Below, one piece after another: positions 1 to 13,100 of a DNA stretch of 64,000 nucleotides. The first letter of the stretch is position 1. Every line of letters begins with the position of its first letter. A program made the translations under genes and the position numbers. Source of the stretch: Halichondria panicea (Eukaryota > Porifera > Demospongiae > Suberitida > Halichondriidae); NCBI RefSeq assembly GCF_963675165.1, contig NC_087391.1, positions 2,809,001 through 2,873,000 on the forward strand. Direction: 5' to 3'. Below the pieces are notes generated by a model. The model did no database searches. It had not been told where the DNA came from and saw only the letters and a list, made by a program, of their open reading frames with translations.

Positions 1-1513
1 GCATCTAACTCTTACAGTTACTCAACTAACTGTTTAACTATGTAATAAGTTGTGTAGCACCACAAGCTAACAAACCCACAAGAGATATTATTGTGAACAT
101 TTCACATTTCTATTATGCCCTGAGGCGCGGTAAAGCTGACTGTGTTTAGGGAGCGTGCGGATTTTATATTAAAGTGGTAATACCCAGGTGGTCAATGATC
201 GCTTAAATATTAGTACTCGAAACCTTTGCCCCCCCCCCCCTCTGAAAATTACCTGCCATATGGTACTTGGTTCTTAGGCCCACCCGCTTTGTTTTTTGAC
301 ACTGATGGCTCCTTTTTATTACGATGGGCTTAATTTAAAGACGTCATCATAACAACTGGTTTCTAAAAAATAATGATTGTGCATGTAGGTGACTGATTGA
401 GCTCCAAAAATGTTTCCTCGATCCCAGGCTGCACTTTCTTGAAAAGGGGAGGCCAGTGAAGGAGGCGGATATGTGGTTGCTAATGTTCAGCAACAAATTG
501 TTATAGTGGGAATTGCTTAGCCGTGATATGGAAAACACCAACCATTGTCGGCGAGGCTTTGGCACAACATCAGTGGATCGATAGTTCATGGTTTAAAATA
601 GTTTACGTAAGTACTCATTCACGCTGTTTCATTCAATTATCTCTATTTTAGGTACCTAATTTGGAACTCGGCAAATTTGTCAGCTATTAAATTGTTGTCA
701 ATTAAATTGTCTATCGTTCGGAAACACTTTACTTCCAGAGATAATAATTATTATTAAATTTTATAAATTATACATTAATTTTTTTATCACCCCCGTTTTC
801 ACCTAAATGATTTCCCACTTAACAATTATTTGGAAATAATGTTTTTGATGTGTTTGTAGCTTCTTCATTCACCTACACAATGCATGGTATCAGCACCATT
901 TCTTAGAAATGTTCCCACCCTAAGATACTATTAAGTTTGTGAGATCCCTCCCAGAGACGGCATGCTGACAATCCAGTACCATCTCCAAGGCTACTGTATC
1001 ATACTGGTTACTAGGGAGAATTAGGCTGTGTGTGTACAACTACTCAGGTATTCCACTCTCTAGATTACAGGCACTGTACTCTATTGCTGTACCCTAATCC
1101 TGGATATAACCACACAACAGACACAGTTAGTCAGGTGTTTTATAATTAAGCGTTCAATTGGAGACGGATCGGCCTGGGAACGAGGCTAGGTCACAACAAG
1201 TGTCTACGTAAAATTATAGTGGCACCTTCCATTACAACCTCAAGGCTATGCAATAATGCAGCTTTCTCCAAAACGACAACACTAATTAAAAATGCCTAAT
1301 GGGCTTTGTGTTTGACGTACAGTACAGGCTATAATAATTATGTAACCAGTGTAGTAACATAGGTTTTGACACAGTTCGTTACTGATCTGTGAGTGAGTAG
1401 AGTCTATAGCTGGAACTCCTCATGGATCCGTAAATAAAAAGGGGAAAAGGAACACACAGTCATATACTACATGTAATTATAATACATGTAGAGTCATCTG
1501 TACAAGGGATCTG
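1..1513. other. Spacer with no gene seen
   Basis: I see no supported gene here. There is a C homopolymer near 230-240 and AT-rich unique sequence. A 243-bp open stretch on the minus strand (347-589) has no recognisable domain, no convincing splice context and no homologous motif, so I leave it out. The 3' UTR of the four-span protein gene must lie at the right end, below 1514. Confidence 0.5.
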
Positions 1514-4500
1514 TTAATAATCTTCCTGACTGGGATCTAAATCTTCTGTATCTTCAAGAGTGGGCCCTGCTTGTTGACGCAATATTCGTGTCACCAGCTG
1601 CTGCCATTTCGCAAACAGCCACACTCCTACCCAAACTATCAGAGTCATATACAATGGCAGTGAGAGAAGTAGAAAGGCCTGGTGTGTGTGTGTGTTTATG
1701 CCTTGAAGGAAGGTATTTGCAATGGTGTTATTCTGCTAATAAATTATCATGCAGACGCATATTTAATGTGACACAGGGGCTACATAGCTAAAAGAAGATT
1801 CATAAGGTATACAATATTATTTACCCCAGTAGCCTGGCAGGATGACTCAATGCCAGAGTAGTCCACCGCAGGCAAAGGCAATTCGACTTGTAGCACTGGC
1901 CAAGTCGTTCCCCCGAACACAGCAAAGATGATACCCTCAATAAACACAGAGAGTGCGAACATTACATGGATCACAATGTCCTGGGAAAGTTATGGGAAAG
2001 TTATGGTGTAAAAATAGTGAACAAAACCAAAGTATCTGGAACGCATGTATAGTACATGTAATGAGACTGATGAGTGATCATATCATGTACCTATTTATCT
2101 ACTAGCTACTACATTTTTTATATCACGTTGTTAAAAAAACAAGAGCGTAAAAGAAGACATACAGTCGGTCATATATAGAACCTCGAGCATAATTGGTAAG
2201 GGGTCGTCATGATAATTATAAAACACATAATTATAGTATGAAAATCCTCTTGTTTTATGCAATTAATATACAGGCAACTTGATCGCCCTCGTGCCTTAAA
2301 ACAGTTGGTCTCATGCTAATGTTTTGTGTTCAAACACCAAAGGTTGCATTAGCAAAAATCATTAAATTAAGGTGGACATGAAATCAAAATTGGGCCTATT
2401 TCCTAGCACAGACCTCAACAATTTTGGGAGTCTTCATGCCAATAAATTCATTGGATATACATGTGTATTGTCGAAACACTCACAGTGATAAGAAAGATAC
2501 CGATGTATTGATCCAGCACCTCCAAGTTCAAGAACCGTAGTGCAAGTATAATACCCTCATATATCATGCCTACAAAACAACCAAATATTACCCAGCCAGC
2601 TAGGCCATGGGTGCTGTCTCTAAGAGATAGAAGGTCAAGTACTGTTGCATTACTGGGATCCGTCGAGACTTTGTCAAAGGAAGTGTGTGTGGATGTAACA
2701 GCTGCACAGATAAACACTACAAAGCAAAGCACCTGTGTGTATGTATGAGGGAGACACGCAATAATACTCCGATGGTCATGCCATTATACACAAGAAGTAG
2801 TTTGCCCATAGATATAAGAGGGAGGGGGATTAGAAATGAAGCACATGCACACATTCACTTCTGTGTTATGCATGTCAGTTGATCTGTGTTTCACTTCCAG
2901 AACCTCCGAGAAAAATGTTACTAATATCATTCATATCTCCCCAATTCACCATGTGATTCTTTAGGACTGCATGTGCATCAAGCGCAGTCTATGTCACCAG
3001 TAACAGGGTATTGAAATAACAGTTGACCTTTTTTGTAGTAAACATTTCTGAAAAGCGTGCCTTATTTCCCTCCTCTACTTCAAAATCCTGTTGCCAAGGG
3101 TTCCATTGAACCTCCTCTGGGTACGGGCCTAGGTTTTAAACTAGCTACGGAGCTACATTTACATGCCAGTAGAACAGCCGCAGCAAGACAGTAGCAATAG
3201 GCCATAGTGAGCCCTGCAAAAAAGCAGCTTGGACGGCAAATTCTTGAGAGCAGTTCCGTATATACAGTTGAATATTCAAGAGTCACAATCATGATAGAGA
3301 ATTGTGGAACTATATCAAGCCGAAACGATAATTATTGTGTATAATACAACATGCTTTTGAAGCTTTCATGCTAGTATGTAACATTGCCGGCTATGGACAC
3401 TCAGTTATACAACTAGTACCTGAATGCAAATTTTAGGGGAGAAATTAGGGTCAGAGGGGGATATTCTCCCTTCCCTGGTTAATTACACACCTGTATACAA
3501 ATCAGCAATTATTTTGTACCAAATACCTTATTGTGCAAGGTACATACTGTATAGCGGGTATATTGGGTTAGGGTTAGGCCAAGGGTATAAATGTTTGCGG
3601 TTTTCGCTGATTAAGCATGTACTGTAAACATACCCACGAATTTAATATCACATGCATGCATGCTGCCCAAGGGCAGCAACCTTTCTAACGGTCATTCCGT
3701 GAAAGTTTATATCATCAAAATATACCCGATATACGATATATAGAGATATCTACATACATAGAGATATCTGACGATGTTCATATATGAAGTACTACAGTGG
3801 CAATCCTTGCAGGACTATATGCCTGCAAGAAGTACATTCTATAGTCTACTGTACTTATTCGATTTAAGGCGATCCTCAAATTATGTGACACCCTCGATCT
3901 TAGGCAATTTTCTGAACTTTAAAAGTAGTGACTGCTGCGTTGACATTAATTTTTTCATTTATGTCACATCCTAAATGGATGTCAAATCATTGTTTCGATT
4001 CTAGGCTGCTAGAAACAATGTAATTTAAGCGGCCTATAATCGAGGATAATAGAGTAACCTCGACCTACCTCCAATTAGAAGCGACAACAGGAAACCATCA
4101 TAATTTAACGACCTATGGCTGTATCGAATAAGTACGGTACAATAGAACCTCGAAAATTCAGAAAATGAACGTATCCCTTAAATGCGCATGTGCAGTGCAG
4201 CTGTTACTATGGAAACAGGCCTGCTTATCTTCTGCGCATGCGTGCAGACAACCATGTGGCACTGCTGTTTATCAATTAAGTGGGTGTATCAAGGCGTGGT
4301 TATCTATGCAGATTTCTAACCCCCGCCCTCTTCAATAATTCATAGTTGGGCATCATAAACTTAAAAGAAGTTACATCATCATTCTAATTATGTACAGTAG
4401 ACTCTCGCTATTCTGGCTCTCTGAAATATATACGACCACCTCGATATACCGGCCATTATTTTGGTTTGGCACGGATTGCTAGCTAGATGTGTACTGCACA

Positions 4501-4996
4501 AAACTCACCCTGAAATGTGGCCACTCGCTATTCCATATACTGGCCAGTACTGGCTGCTAGGTTTTCAATGTATGTTTATTACGGCCGAATACGATGTTTG
4601 GGTGTGGTTTGGCAGATAAAATTGTTAATAAGAGCAGAATGATTCATTATCCTTCATTATCCTCGAGACAGAACCGCATTAGATTCGAGGTAAGGTCGTT
4701 TTTTTAGCCACGGCTATTATTTTTCTGAAATACAGCCACCTCGCTATTCCAGACAAGCTGCACTGTCCCAGATTAACGAGTCTACGTACTGTAATACATC
4801 TCTCTAATTTACAGATCGATGTATTACTCATTTAACCTTACCGTACCGTACCATCATTTACTTATAATCATCATTTACTTATAAACCTGGAACTCACAAT
4901 AGTTACAGATCTCAGCACTATTTCCACAATTCCCTGCCAGAACTTGACTATAGCCAAACTGGGACTGGGAGACAACACATCTTTCATACGCTGCAT
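1514..4996 (-). CDS. Four-transmembrane protein of unknown family, 5 exons
   Basis: Five coding exons join in frame to 239 residues: 4898-4996, 3163-3213, 2484-2732, 1825-1980 and 1514-1678. All junctions are phase 0 with GT-AG borders, and the exon lengths (99, 51, 249, 156, 165) are all multiples of three. The N-terminus starts MQRMKDVLSP and is followed by an amphipathic segment. Four hydrophobic spans follow: about residues 46-64, 96-120, 126-152 and 187-205. A roughly 30-residue polar loop with an N-glycosylation sequon (NAT) lies between spans 1 and 2. The last 35 residues form an acidic tail ending SQEDY. The layout resembles MARVEL or tetraspan-like proteins, but I see no signature motif (no CCG), so the family is unassigned. 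Start choice: first ATG of an exon with a good GTGAGT donor; an upstream 5' UTR exon is possible. Confidence 0.72.
3545..3735. repeat. MITE, TATAGCG-GGTATAT terminal inverted repeats (copy 1)
   Basis: The left end reads TATAGCGGGTATATTGGGT and the right end is its imperfect inverse (AAATATACCCGATATAC). The interior has 'GTATAAA...TTTGCGGTTTTCGC' and 'GATTAAGCATGTACTGTAAACATACC', which reappear inverted in the copy at 45335-45535. It sits in intron 1 of the four-span protein gene. No coding capacity. Confidence 0.6.
3850..4140. repeat. MITE-like inverted-repeat element
   Basis: GTACTTATTCGAT near 3857 is matched by ATCGAATAAGTACGGTAC near 4125-4141, giving short terminal inverted repeats around about 280 bp of non-coding sequence rich in 'CCTCGA' words. 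Intron 1 of the four-span gene. Boundaries are approximate. Confidence 0.4.
4391..4792. repeat. Tigger/pogo-like MITE
   Basis: The left end ACAGTAGACTCTCGCTATTC and the right end ATTAACGAGTCTACGTACTGT are inverse of each other. Both ends carry a repeated 'TCTGAAATA...CCACCTCG(C/A)TAT' word just inside. The CAGT...CTCG-AT terminal style resembles Tigger/pogo-derived MITEs; no transposase fragment is visible inside. Confidence 0.5.
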
Positions 4997-7158
4997 GATG
5001 GAGTTGGCTTATAGTTAGTATAGTAGAACTATATCACTAGCTGGATCAACAGACAGCGCAGCAGATTAAATTATATGTTAAGTTGTAGCTAGCTGCTGAT
5101 TTTGCAATTTTGTCAAATCCCGCCCCAATTATAGGCATACATACGTGTAAAGTAAACCACAATACCACAAAACAAGGAACAAAGTTTAAATTCTGAAGAT
5201 TCTATAAACTTATCTTTATGTATATGTGGATATATAGATCTAGCTATACCTACAATATTCAGCATGAAGTACTATAGCTAGTTGGGTAACCAGGCTAATC
5301 CTTATCAAGTGGCGTATTATATGTACATGGCAGAGAATTGGAGACTGGTTCAGCATCAGGCGCAGGCTGTTTCTCAGTCAACAATTTTAAGATTGTTTTA
5401 AACGAACAGGCAGTGTATGTCGTAATCAAGCTACCCCTATAGCTAGAGCCCATACTTTCCACAAACATGACGAATATCTACTGGTCCATGCGATTACTTG
5501 CAGAAAATCCCGGTAGACTCTATGTACCTCAGTGAAATCAGAAAGATCGAAGCTCACTGGGGTAATTACTACAGAATATAGATTAAAGCTATACTCTGTA
5601 TGATCAAGACAGCTTGAATGGACTGAATATTGGGGCTTCAAAATTTGAACTTTTGTGCCTATAGATGGAGATCTTACCAAGTTGTTGGTTTAGCTGTAAA
5701 CTGTTAGATAAGTGGTTTTAAGTGGTTTTTTTTTTGCATTTTACAGTAATACTATTTGCCAAAACCTCACGTAAGCTACACCAAATAGCGTGAAAAACTG
5801 CAACAACAAAATCTGGTCTATAGAATCTTCTGTTCCAAAATTTAAACATTTCCTTGCTCTATAGTATTGTGGTTTACTTACGTAAACTGTCACACTTATT
5901 TCAAGTGGTTTTTTGCAATTTACTATATATTTGCCCCAAACATCCAAGTCAGCTGCAAAAGGCAATAGGTATATCACATAATTATTGCTCCGTAAAACTT
6001 AGATAACAAAAGAGAACAGCTGCAGCAAGATGGACCACAAAATACCTTTTTGCAAGGCATGCATGTTTAAAAATTATGCATGTGTGAAGATCGAGGCTAA
6101 AAGCAGAACTATACGAGAAGAAGTGAGTGGGAAGACCTGACAATTAAGCTCACATACAGCATTAATTAGCAGCAGTACTTTAGTTGCAAACTTGTTTCAG
6201 ACGAGAATACTAGCTACATGTATACTGTAATAAGGGAGGAGGCGTTCATTAATACTCTCGGTACATGTATACCATTATTTTGATATGTCATATCCTGTGA
6301 GAATGAACTCATTCTTGCAGTATCAGCAGTACGTACCGTATAGCAGGTTCGCACCAACGAAAAAATAAAAAAATAAAAAAATAAAAAATAAATTTCATAT
6401 TATTATAATTTTTGTACAGCTCAGGATAGTGACGTTGATTTCATTGCGGTAGAATAATTTTATTTTCGTATGATAATAATTATTATTATGCTCTTCAATA
6501 CGAAAGATACGCCTTACGAAAATAAAGTAGGGATAGAAAAATGGAGCAACCGTATAAGAGAGAGCAACCTCATCACTATATAGATTCTTGTTTTCTCCCC
6601 TTACGTTTTATCATAGACTGAAGAGTTAACTCTTCAATCTATGGTTTTATTAAGAAAAAGCGGCCTGATGAAGCTACCGTAAGAGCATGACACTGTCTGG
6701 GATGCCTCTTAAAAAAACACCCATGGCCATCTAACCTGAGGATGGTGTAATAATTATAATTAATTATACACTATGGGTGAATTCAGAGGAGGTCTGACAC
6801 GACTACCTCGTTGGGCTAAAATTGAGGTAATTATAGTAACACGCAACAATGACTTCACTGTTGAATTTTACACGTGACCAAGCCTAATCAAGGTACTCGT
6901 GTCGTACCTCCTCAGTGGCAAATAATAATCAGAGTCACCATACTATTGCACGATGACTCTTGCAGAAAGAATCGTAATAAATAACCCTTTGACCTGACAG
7001 ACCTCTGTACTGATGGAACCAGCTTCCATGCTTGTTACAATTATTCTTCGCCCTCGCCATTGAATGATGATTGACATGAATTTGTTGGCAACTTAAAGTT
7101 GGATTATAGCCATGCATTTATATATCGATCAACTACAGTATCTAAGCAGTAAATTCAG
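4997..7158. other. Intergenic region with inverted-repeat elements
   Basis: No supported gene. An inverted repeat pairs 5150-5210 with 5818-5882 (shared word GTAAACCACAATA), bracketing about 600 bp that contains repeated TTCAAGTGGTTTTTT words. A second short element lies at 6787-6914 (listed separately). The region separates the four-span gene (ATG at 4996) from the INTS7 stop at 7159, both on the minus strand. Confidence 0.5.
6787..6914. repeat. MITE, 'AGGTACTCGTGTCG' family, copy 1
   Basis: Inverted termini (GACACGACTACCTCGTTGGGC at the left, GCCTAATCAAGGTACTCGTG at the right) flank an interior with TTGAATTTTACACGTGA. The same right terminus occurs near 27109-27155 and 31990-32026, so this is a dispersed non-autonomous family. 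Confidence 0.5.
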
Positions 7159-10100
7159 TCAGTTGTTCCTTTGTGGTTGTTTAGAGTCTCCGCTGCCAGG
7201 TCTGGGAAGAAGGTTCTCCTTTGATTTTAGCTTCAAATTTTCTTCTGTGTTTACCACTACTGGCAGGGTCTCTTTGTGCCCAGTGTGCCACACAGTTCCA
7301 TGATTGTCGAGCAGACTTGCCTCAATATGAACTACATAGTATCCAGGTAGGGGTAAAGCAAGTACAAACTGGGTTTGAAAATAGTCCTTCTCAACCGGCT
7401 CTGTAAGCTCTAACGTCTTAGGTTCTAGAGTCTGTAGACAAGATAAAGTAGTTCTGAAACAATTTTAGAAGCTCAATAGGATTCAGTTACCTTTGTATTA
7501 TGAGACACAAGCTTTTCTACTTCTGGTTTCACTCTCACATGAACAGCACGCAATGACCTATACATTTCTAACAAAAAAACAGACTCTAAATGGTTATGTT
7601 GAGTTAGTATAACTATATACTCACTCTGTTTTCCAGCATGCTGGATGACTCCTTCCACCTTGAGTGTCAGATGAGTGTCCAAGATGAGCGAAATATGCTG
7701 TCCAGTGGGCGGAATGGGAGGAGATAGGGCCAACTGCAATTACGAAATTAGCGTAGAAACCTTTAGAGACGGGAACATTTTCGCAATTTTTTACGGATAA
7801 ATTTTGTGCAATCTGCGATTTTTTTGCAGAATAAAATTATCAATGGTTCTCAAAAATTTGGCACACTGGTATAATACATAATTTGTTACTGAAAATTCAT
7901 TGCATAAGTAGGGGCTACATTGTTACGTACATGAGATCCACGGAGTAATTACTAATCTTGAAAACTCATGCAGCAACAGCTATAGGCATGTCCGTAATCT
8001 TTCTACAAGAATCTCGAACAGCTTAAACTCTTATAGACCGTAACAGGCTGGTTACTAAAATTAACGAGACCACTGAAGCGCTAAACCCTCGGTTGTTGAC
8101 ATGAATATCAAAATCAATATAGATCCGAGGAATTTTATACAATAAATGCAGTAGTATGCCAAATGTACAGTATTAGTATGGAAGCTTGGGAGTAGGAGCA
8201 ACTGGACGGAGGCATGCTGAAACTTTTGAGAACATTCATGTCTATGCTCAGTTAGCTTATAGGATCACAGCAAAGTCAGCAAAGAAGCCTCGAGTCTTAG
8301 ACATGTAGCCAATGTGCAAGTTCAAGCTTTGATAACGAAGTTTTAATACTATTATTAGAGCACTAAAGTGCTAACCTTGGATGCTGACATGAATAAATAG
8401 ATCTATAAAAAGCAGAGGAGTGTTCAGTTATACTAAAGAAGCAACAACCTACAATTCTACTTTCAACGGAGACCGGTAAAGGATCACTTCAGCTGCAAAT
8501 AGATTTTTTATGTAGATCTACCTCGAATAAAGGTTGCGTGTAGAGGTAGCCACGTGAAAGTTCAAGCTTCTTAGCTTTTGCTCCCCTTTATACGACAAAG
8601 AAGCTTTAAGATTGAGATCTGCAACAACTATAATAACTTGTTGTGTGGAAGCTATCCATGCTGTAAACGCATTGCTATGGCATCCAGGTGAGTAGACTCA
8701 CATAATTATGTCACATACAAATGAACAAACAAACCAACGGACTACTATACCCGTGGCCGCCCACGCACACCTCGGGTAATAACTTGTTGTATGGAGGCTA
8801 TCCATGCTGTAAACGTAGTGCTATGGCAAGCCAGGTGAGCACTCACTAAACTCGAGTGTGAACACGTGCTATTTTAGCTACTGTGCATGCTCAAAGTTTT
8901 AATTTGGGGTGAGCGTATTTTCGAATCAAATACCCGCATGCAGTAGCAAAAGAGGAGAAGGGCGTATTTTCGTGAGGGTATGGTATTGACTTAAACCGTG
9001 CATGATTATGCCGCCCGATAAATTTGTGGATACTATACACTATACCTGTAAGTACCGTAAGACACCTACTTTACGCTATGTAAGTACTGTTAGACACTAG
9101 TTGATAAGATCTACATGGGAAGTACATGGGAAACGTCCATCAGAGGAGGTATACTATGTGACTTAGTATACATACAATTTACTTAGTATATATACCTAGT
9201 ATCCTGTTGTCGTAATTGTATTGTAGTCAAGCCTCGAGGGCAAGGTTTGCGTATGTGCACTAGTGTCAAATGAGTATACCGTATTTACTTGATTAAACGC
9301 CCTCCTTGAATAAACGCCCATCTCGTTTAAACGCCCAGGGTAAAAGCTCTGTCTTTGTCAATAAACACCCATCTTAAATAATCGCCCATATATGGGGCGT
9401 GGCACTGTGGGTGGAGCTGAAATAGCACGTGGAACCCAGTTGCAAGCATGGCAGCATAGAATAATATTTCTTATTATGATGCGTCGATGGCAGAGAGACA
9501 GATACCGACACAGAGGGAACTCCTATGACTTAAATTTAAGCTGAGAAATAGATTGATGCTGCGACAGCAGCCCAAGAAGAGCACAATAACTGCTGCTGTG
9601 CAAGAGTTTTGGAGTAGACATAACAATAAACGCCCTCCTCGTTAAACACCCCCTCTAAAGACTGCGATCTGAAATAAACGCCTGGGCGTTTAATCAAGTA
9701 AATACAGTACATCCCTTACAGAATGTTTAAGTGCAAGTTTTTGTTTAAGTGCATATTAGACACTGTTTTGTCGGTGTCCATGCGATTCAGAAGCCCAAGG
9801 GCACTGCTTTAGTATCCTGAGCGTATAGACACCTCCAAAACGGTGTCTAACTAGTATATACCTGTATAGGTATCGTGAGTATAAACCACGATTTTAAGCC
9901 TCTGATGTTCAAGGTGGTAACATTTTGCTAGATCACTCACCTTGACCGTGGTCTGCTGTAATGAGACGAACATATACTGTGGTAGACAAACAGGCACACT
10001 AAGAAGCATTTGACAAAATTCCTTTAGCAAAGATGAGTGCTGTAGATCGAGAAGATAATCAAAATACACGTACTACTCACGTAACGTATTGATCTTCGAT

Positions 10101-13100
10101 AAAAAATTAATAGTCACCTTTTCCCCAATCGGCAGTGATTGAATGGACTCTCCAGCTGACTGCATGCGTACAAGGAATGGACAGTACACTTTATTAATAT
10201 AATTGGCTCACTTGAGCTCTCTGATAGACACTCCTGCAGATCTGCCCCAAGAGAAACTTGGTATTAAAATTGTCTGACATCTCAACAGGAGCAAGCACAG
10301 GGACACAGCCTGAGCTTGGAGTTGATGGTTTGGGGCTAAAATATTAATATTATGACGAAGCATTGCAAAATCTCTTAAACACAATATGGAGTGATGAGAT
10401 CCCACCTTACTAATGGTCTGCGTGAGCATGTTATTGATGATATAATACTGGCCATTAGTAGACACGACTGCTGCAAGCTAGGGTTGTCAAGGAAACGTAT
10501 GTACAAATCATGACATGCACACCAACAATTATACGTCCATATTTGGGAAAAGCCATACAACGATCTACACATACTGGTAATAATTACATGTATTATCATC
10601 ATTAGTGCTCAAGAGACAATAAGATGATACACTACGCTTCAACTCTATTTCTAGTTGCAATAATTTCCATTCAAGCTAGCTGGGCAGTGAGAGTGTACAC
10701 ACACCTTCTACAACCAAAGGAGAACCCCGACTATGACAGATACAGAGTAATTCATCCCTCTCTGGAGGTGTTTGAACCTCTTCCCCAATTTGCAACTCTT
10801 CGAAATCTGCCATCGAGCCAGGCTTATTTGATAAATTACACACAAGCAATCGACAAGTATTGCCTCAATCCAAATACTACCCTTGGAGGAATACTCTGGC
10901 CAGTAAGCCCGAGTTTCATGTTTTCCGACAACTATAAAGATTTCATTGATTACATTAAAGAGAAGGGTTTGTACATTACAAGCGTGCATGGATTCAGTCC
11001 AGTAAGTGCAGGGTATAGACCTCCAAAAAGCGTGCTGGAGTACATGGAAGCAACACTAGGCAGCCACTGGTTTGGAATAGCGAATGGCGAACAAGATGGG
11101 CACTATTTTGGAGCCTTCATTAGAGAGGAGATGCCCCTCAACAACCCACCATTGGATCAGTATTTGAATTTCAGAGACTACTTTGACCGAATGGAGCACA
11201 TACTTGGTCCAAGACTAACAACTCTTCTAAGCAGCACCTACCCTCATTATCAGTTAAAGACTGGGTTGTACACACTAGCAGGAGCAGAAACCTCACAGCA
11301 TGGACCAAATGCACAACTAAGGTATTCGTTCATCAGAGGAGCAGGCAAGCAGTATGGAGTGATATGGTTTGGAAATGTCTCAATATACAATCGATTCGGA
11401 CACAAGGTGTATAGTAAGAAGAAAAAAGCAAGTAAAACATCACACCAAACAACGAGGAAAATCAAGTTTTCGTGTGTGAATTATACATCAATGGAAGGAT
11501 ATGATGTTGACTCCTTCGGTGATCCATTTGGTCCAAGTTGTGGTACCTCACTAAATTTGATGAAGAGGCTCATGTATGCTCAGATGATGTATAACAGTGG
11601 ATATGTAAGCTTTGAGGGAAACTGGTTCTATGAAAGTAATAAAGGAAATGATCTAAGCCCTATCGGATTGATACAGCACAATGCTTACAAGTGGGTTTCA
11701 CAAAAGAAGGTGTCATTAGGCAAACATTTAGCTACAGTGGCAATCTACTTGGATTATTTTAATGGCTGGGCATCTCCACGACAAAATAAAGGAGTTATCT
11801 ATCGAACTTGGATGAACTTACCGTACGTAAATGCTGATTATCTGACAGATGGCTTACTGAGATTACTGTATCCACACTATCAAGATTCATCATACTTTCA
11901 TGATGAAACCGGAGTTAGCTCCCCTACACCATACGGTGACATAGTGGACGTGATTCTAACAGATGCACCTGTTTGGGTGCTGAAGGCGTATGATACTATT
12001 TTCGTGTCGAGTCAGCTAGCTGGAGGAGAAGAAATAGCGAGAAATTTATTTGACTATGTTCAAAGTGGTGGCAACTTAGTGATAACAGCAGGTAATCTTG
12101 CCACATTGCCTAGAGGATATTTCAATGTTTCAGTGACTGGTGGATTTAGGGTCATACAAGCAGGCGAAAAGGTCTACTTGCACTCACAGAAGCAGCCTAT
12201 CACTGAGCGATATAATATGACAGTTCGCCATTTGGAATACACCCAAGGGGCTACAATTTTAGCGTGGTTAAAAGATAGTACGCCTTTGGCCATACAAATT
12301 AAGGATACAAGCGGAGGAACATTAGTTGTATTAGCAACTTCTTACGCAGTGTCTTCCACACAAACAAACAAGCCAGTCAGTGAAATTGATGAACCTATAA
12401 CGACACCATTTCCACTACTAGACCATGCATCATTGATCTTACACAGTTCATTGAGCAATGCGAGTATTATAAAGAGTACCACTAAATTGAGCATTGTCAC
12501 CAACTATGTTGACACCGACAAGCTATTGGTATTAGTTTCTAATCCTCTACTGGAGCAACAGCCTCTTAAATTTGTGGTGCAAAATGGAGAGATTATAAAT
12601 GTAAAAGAGATAATCTTGGATCAGTCAGAGAAAGGGCAGATTGGATACTTACCAGATGGCTACGAAAATGCAGACATTGGTAAGAGTACCCCAACAACCA
12701 TTGCCGGCGGTGATACTAGGCTGTTCCAAGTAACAACAACCCTAAAGATGACAGAAATTGACAAACCTAGTGTTAAGCCTAGACCAATAGGAATTGCACT
12801 CCATATTCGTCACATTAGGCTATCCCTTAGACGAGAGATTAATTCTCGGCCAACCTTCTTCCAACACTACGATTCTGTTGTAATCGACTATTCGTATTTG
12901 ATCACCAAAGACGAGGAATTTCTGGTGAAAGAAAGAAACTGGATAGCAACTCAAAGAGTGAAAGTATACGTAGATGCAACACCGTCGCTTGACCTTTTCC
13001 CAACTCTTAGACTAACTAGTGATGCACCAGACTTGTACAATGAAAGTATGAGTTCATTTATTTCACTCCTGAAAAAGATGGCTATACTAGGGTCTCACGA

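Noticed and set aside
10212-10465. Alternative reading of INTS7 exon 19 (QAVSLCLLLLRCQ)
   Set aside because: That frame looks helical but would skip the QRAQ|SAGES|HSSLLKEFCQ chain, which joins perfectly in frame and aligns better with the family.
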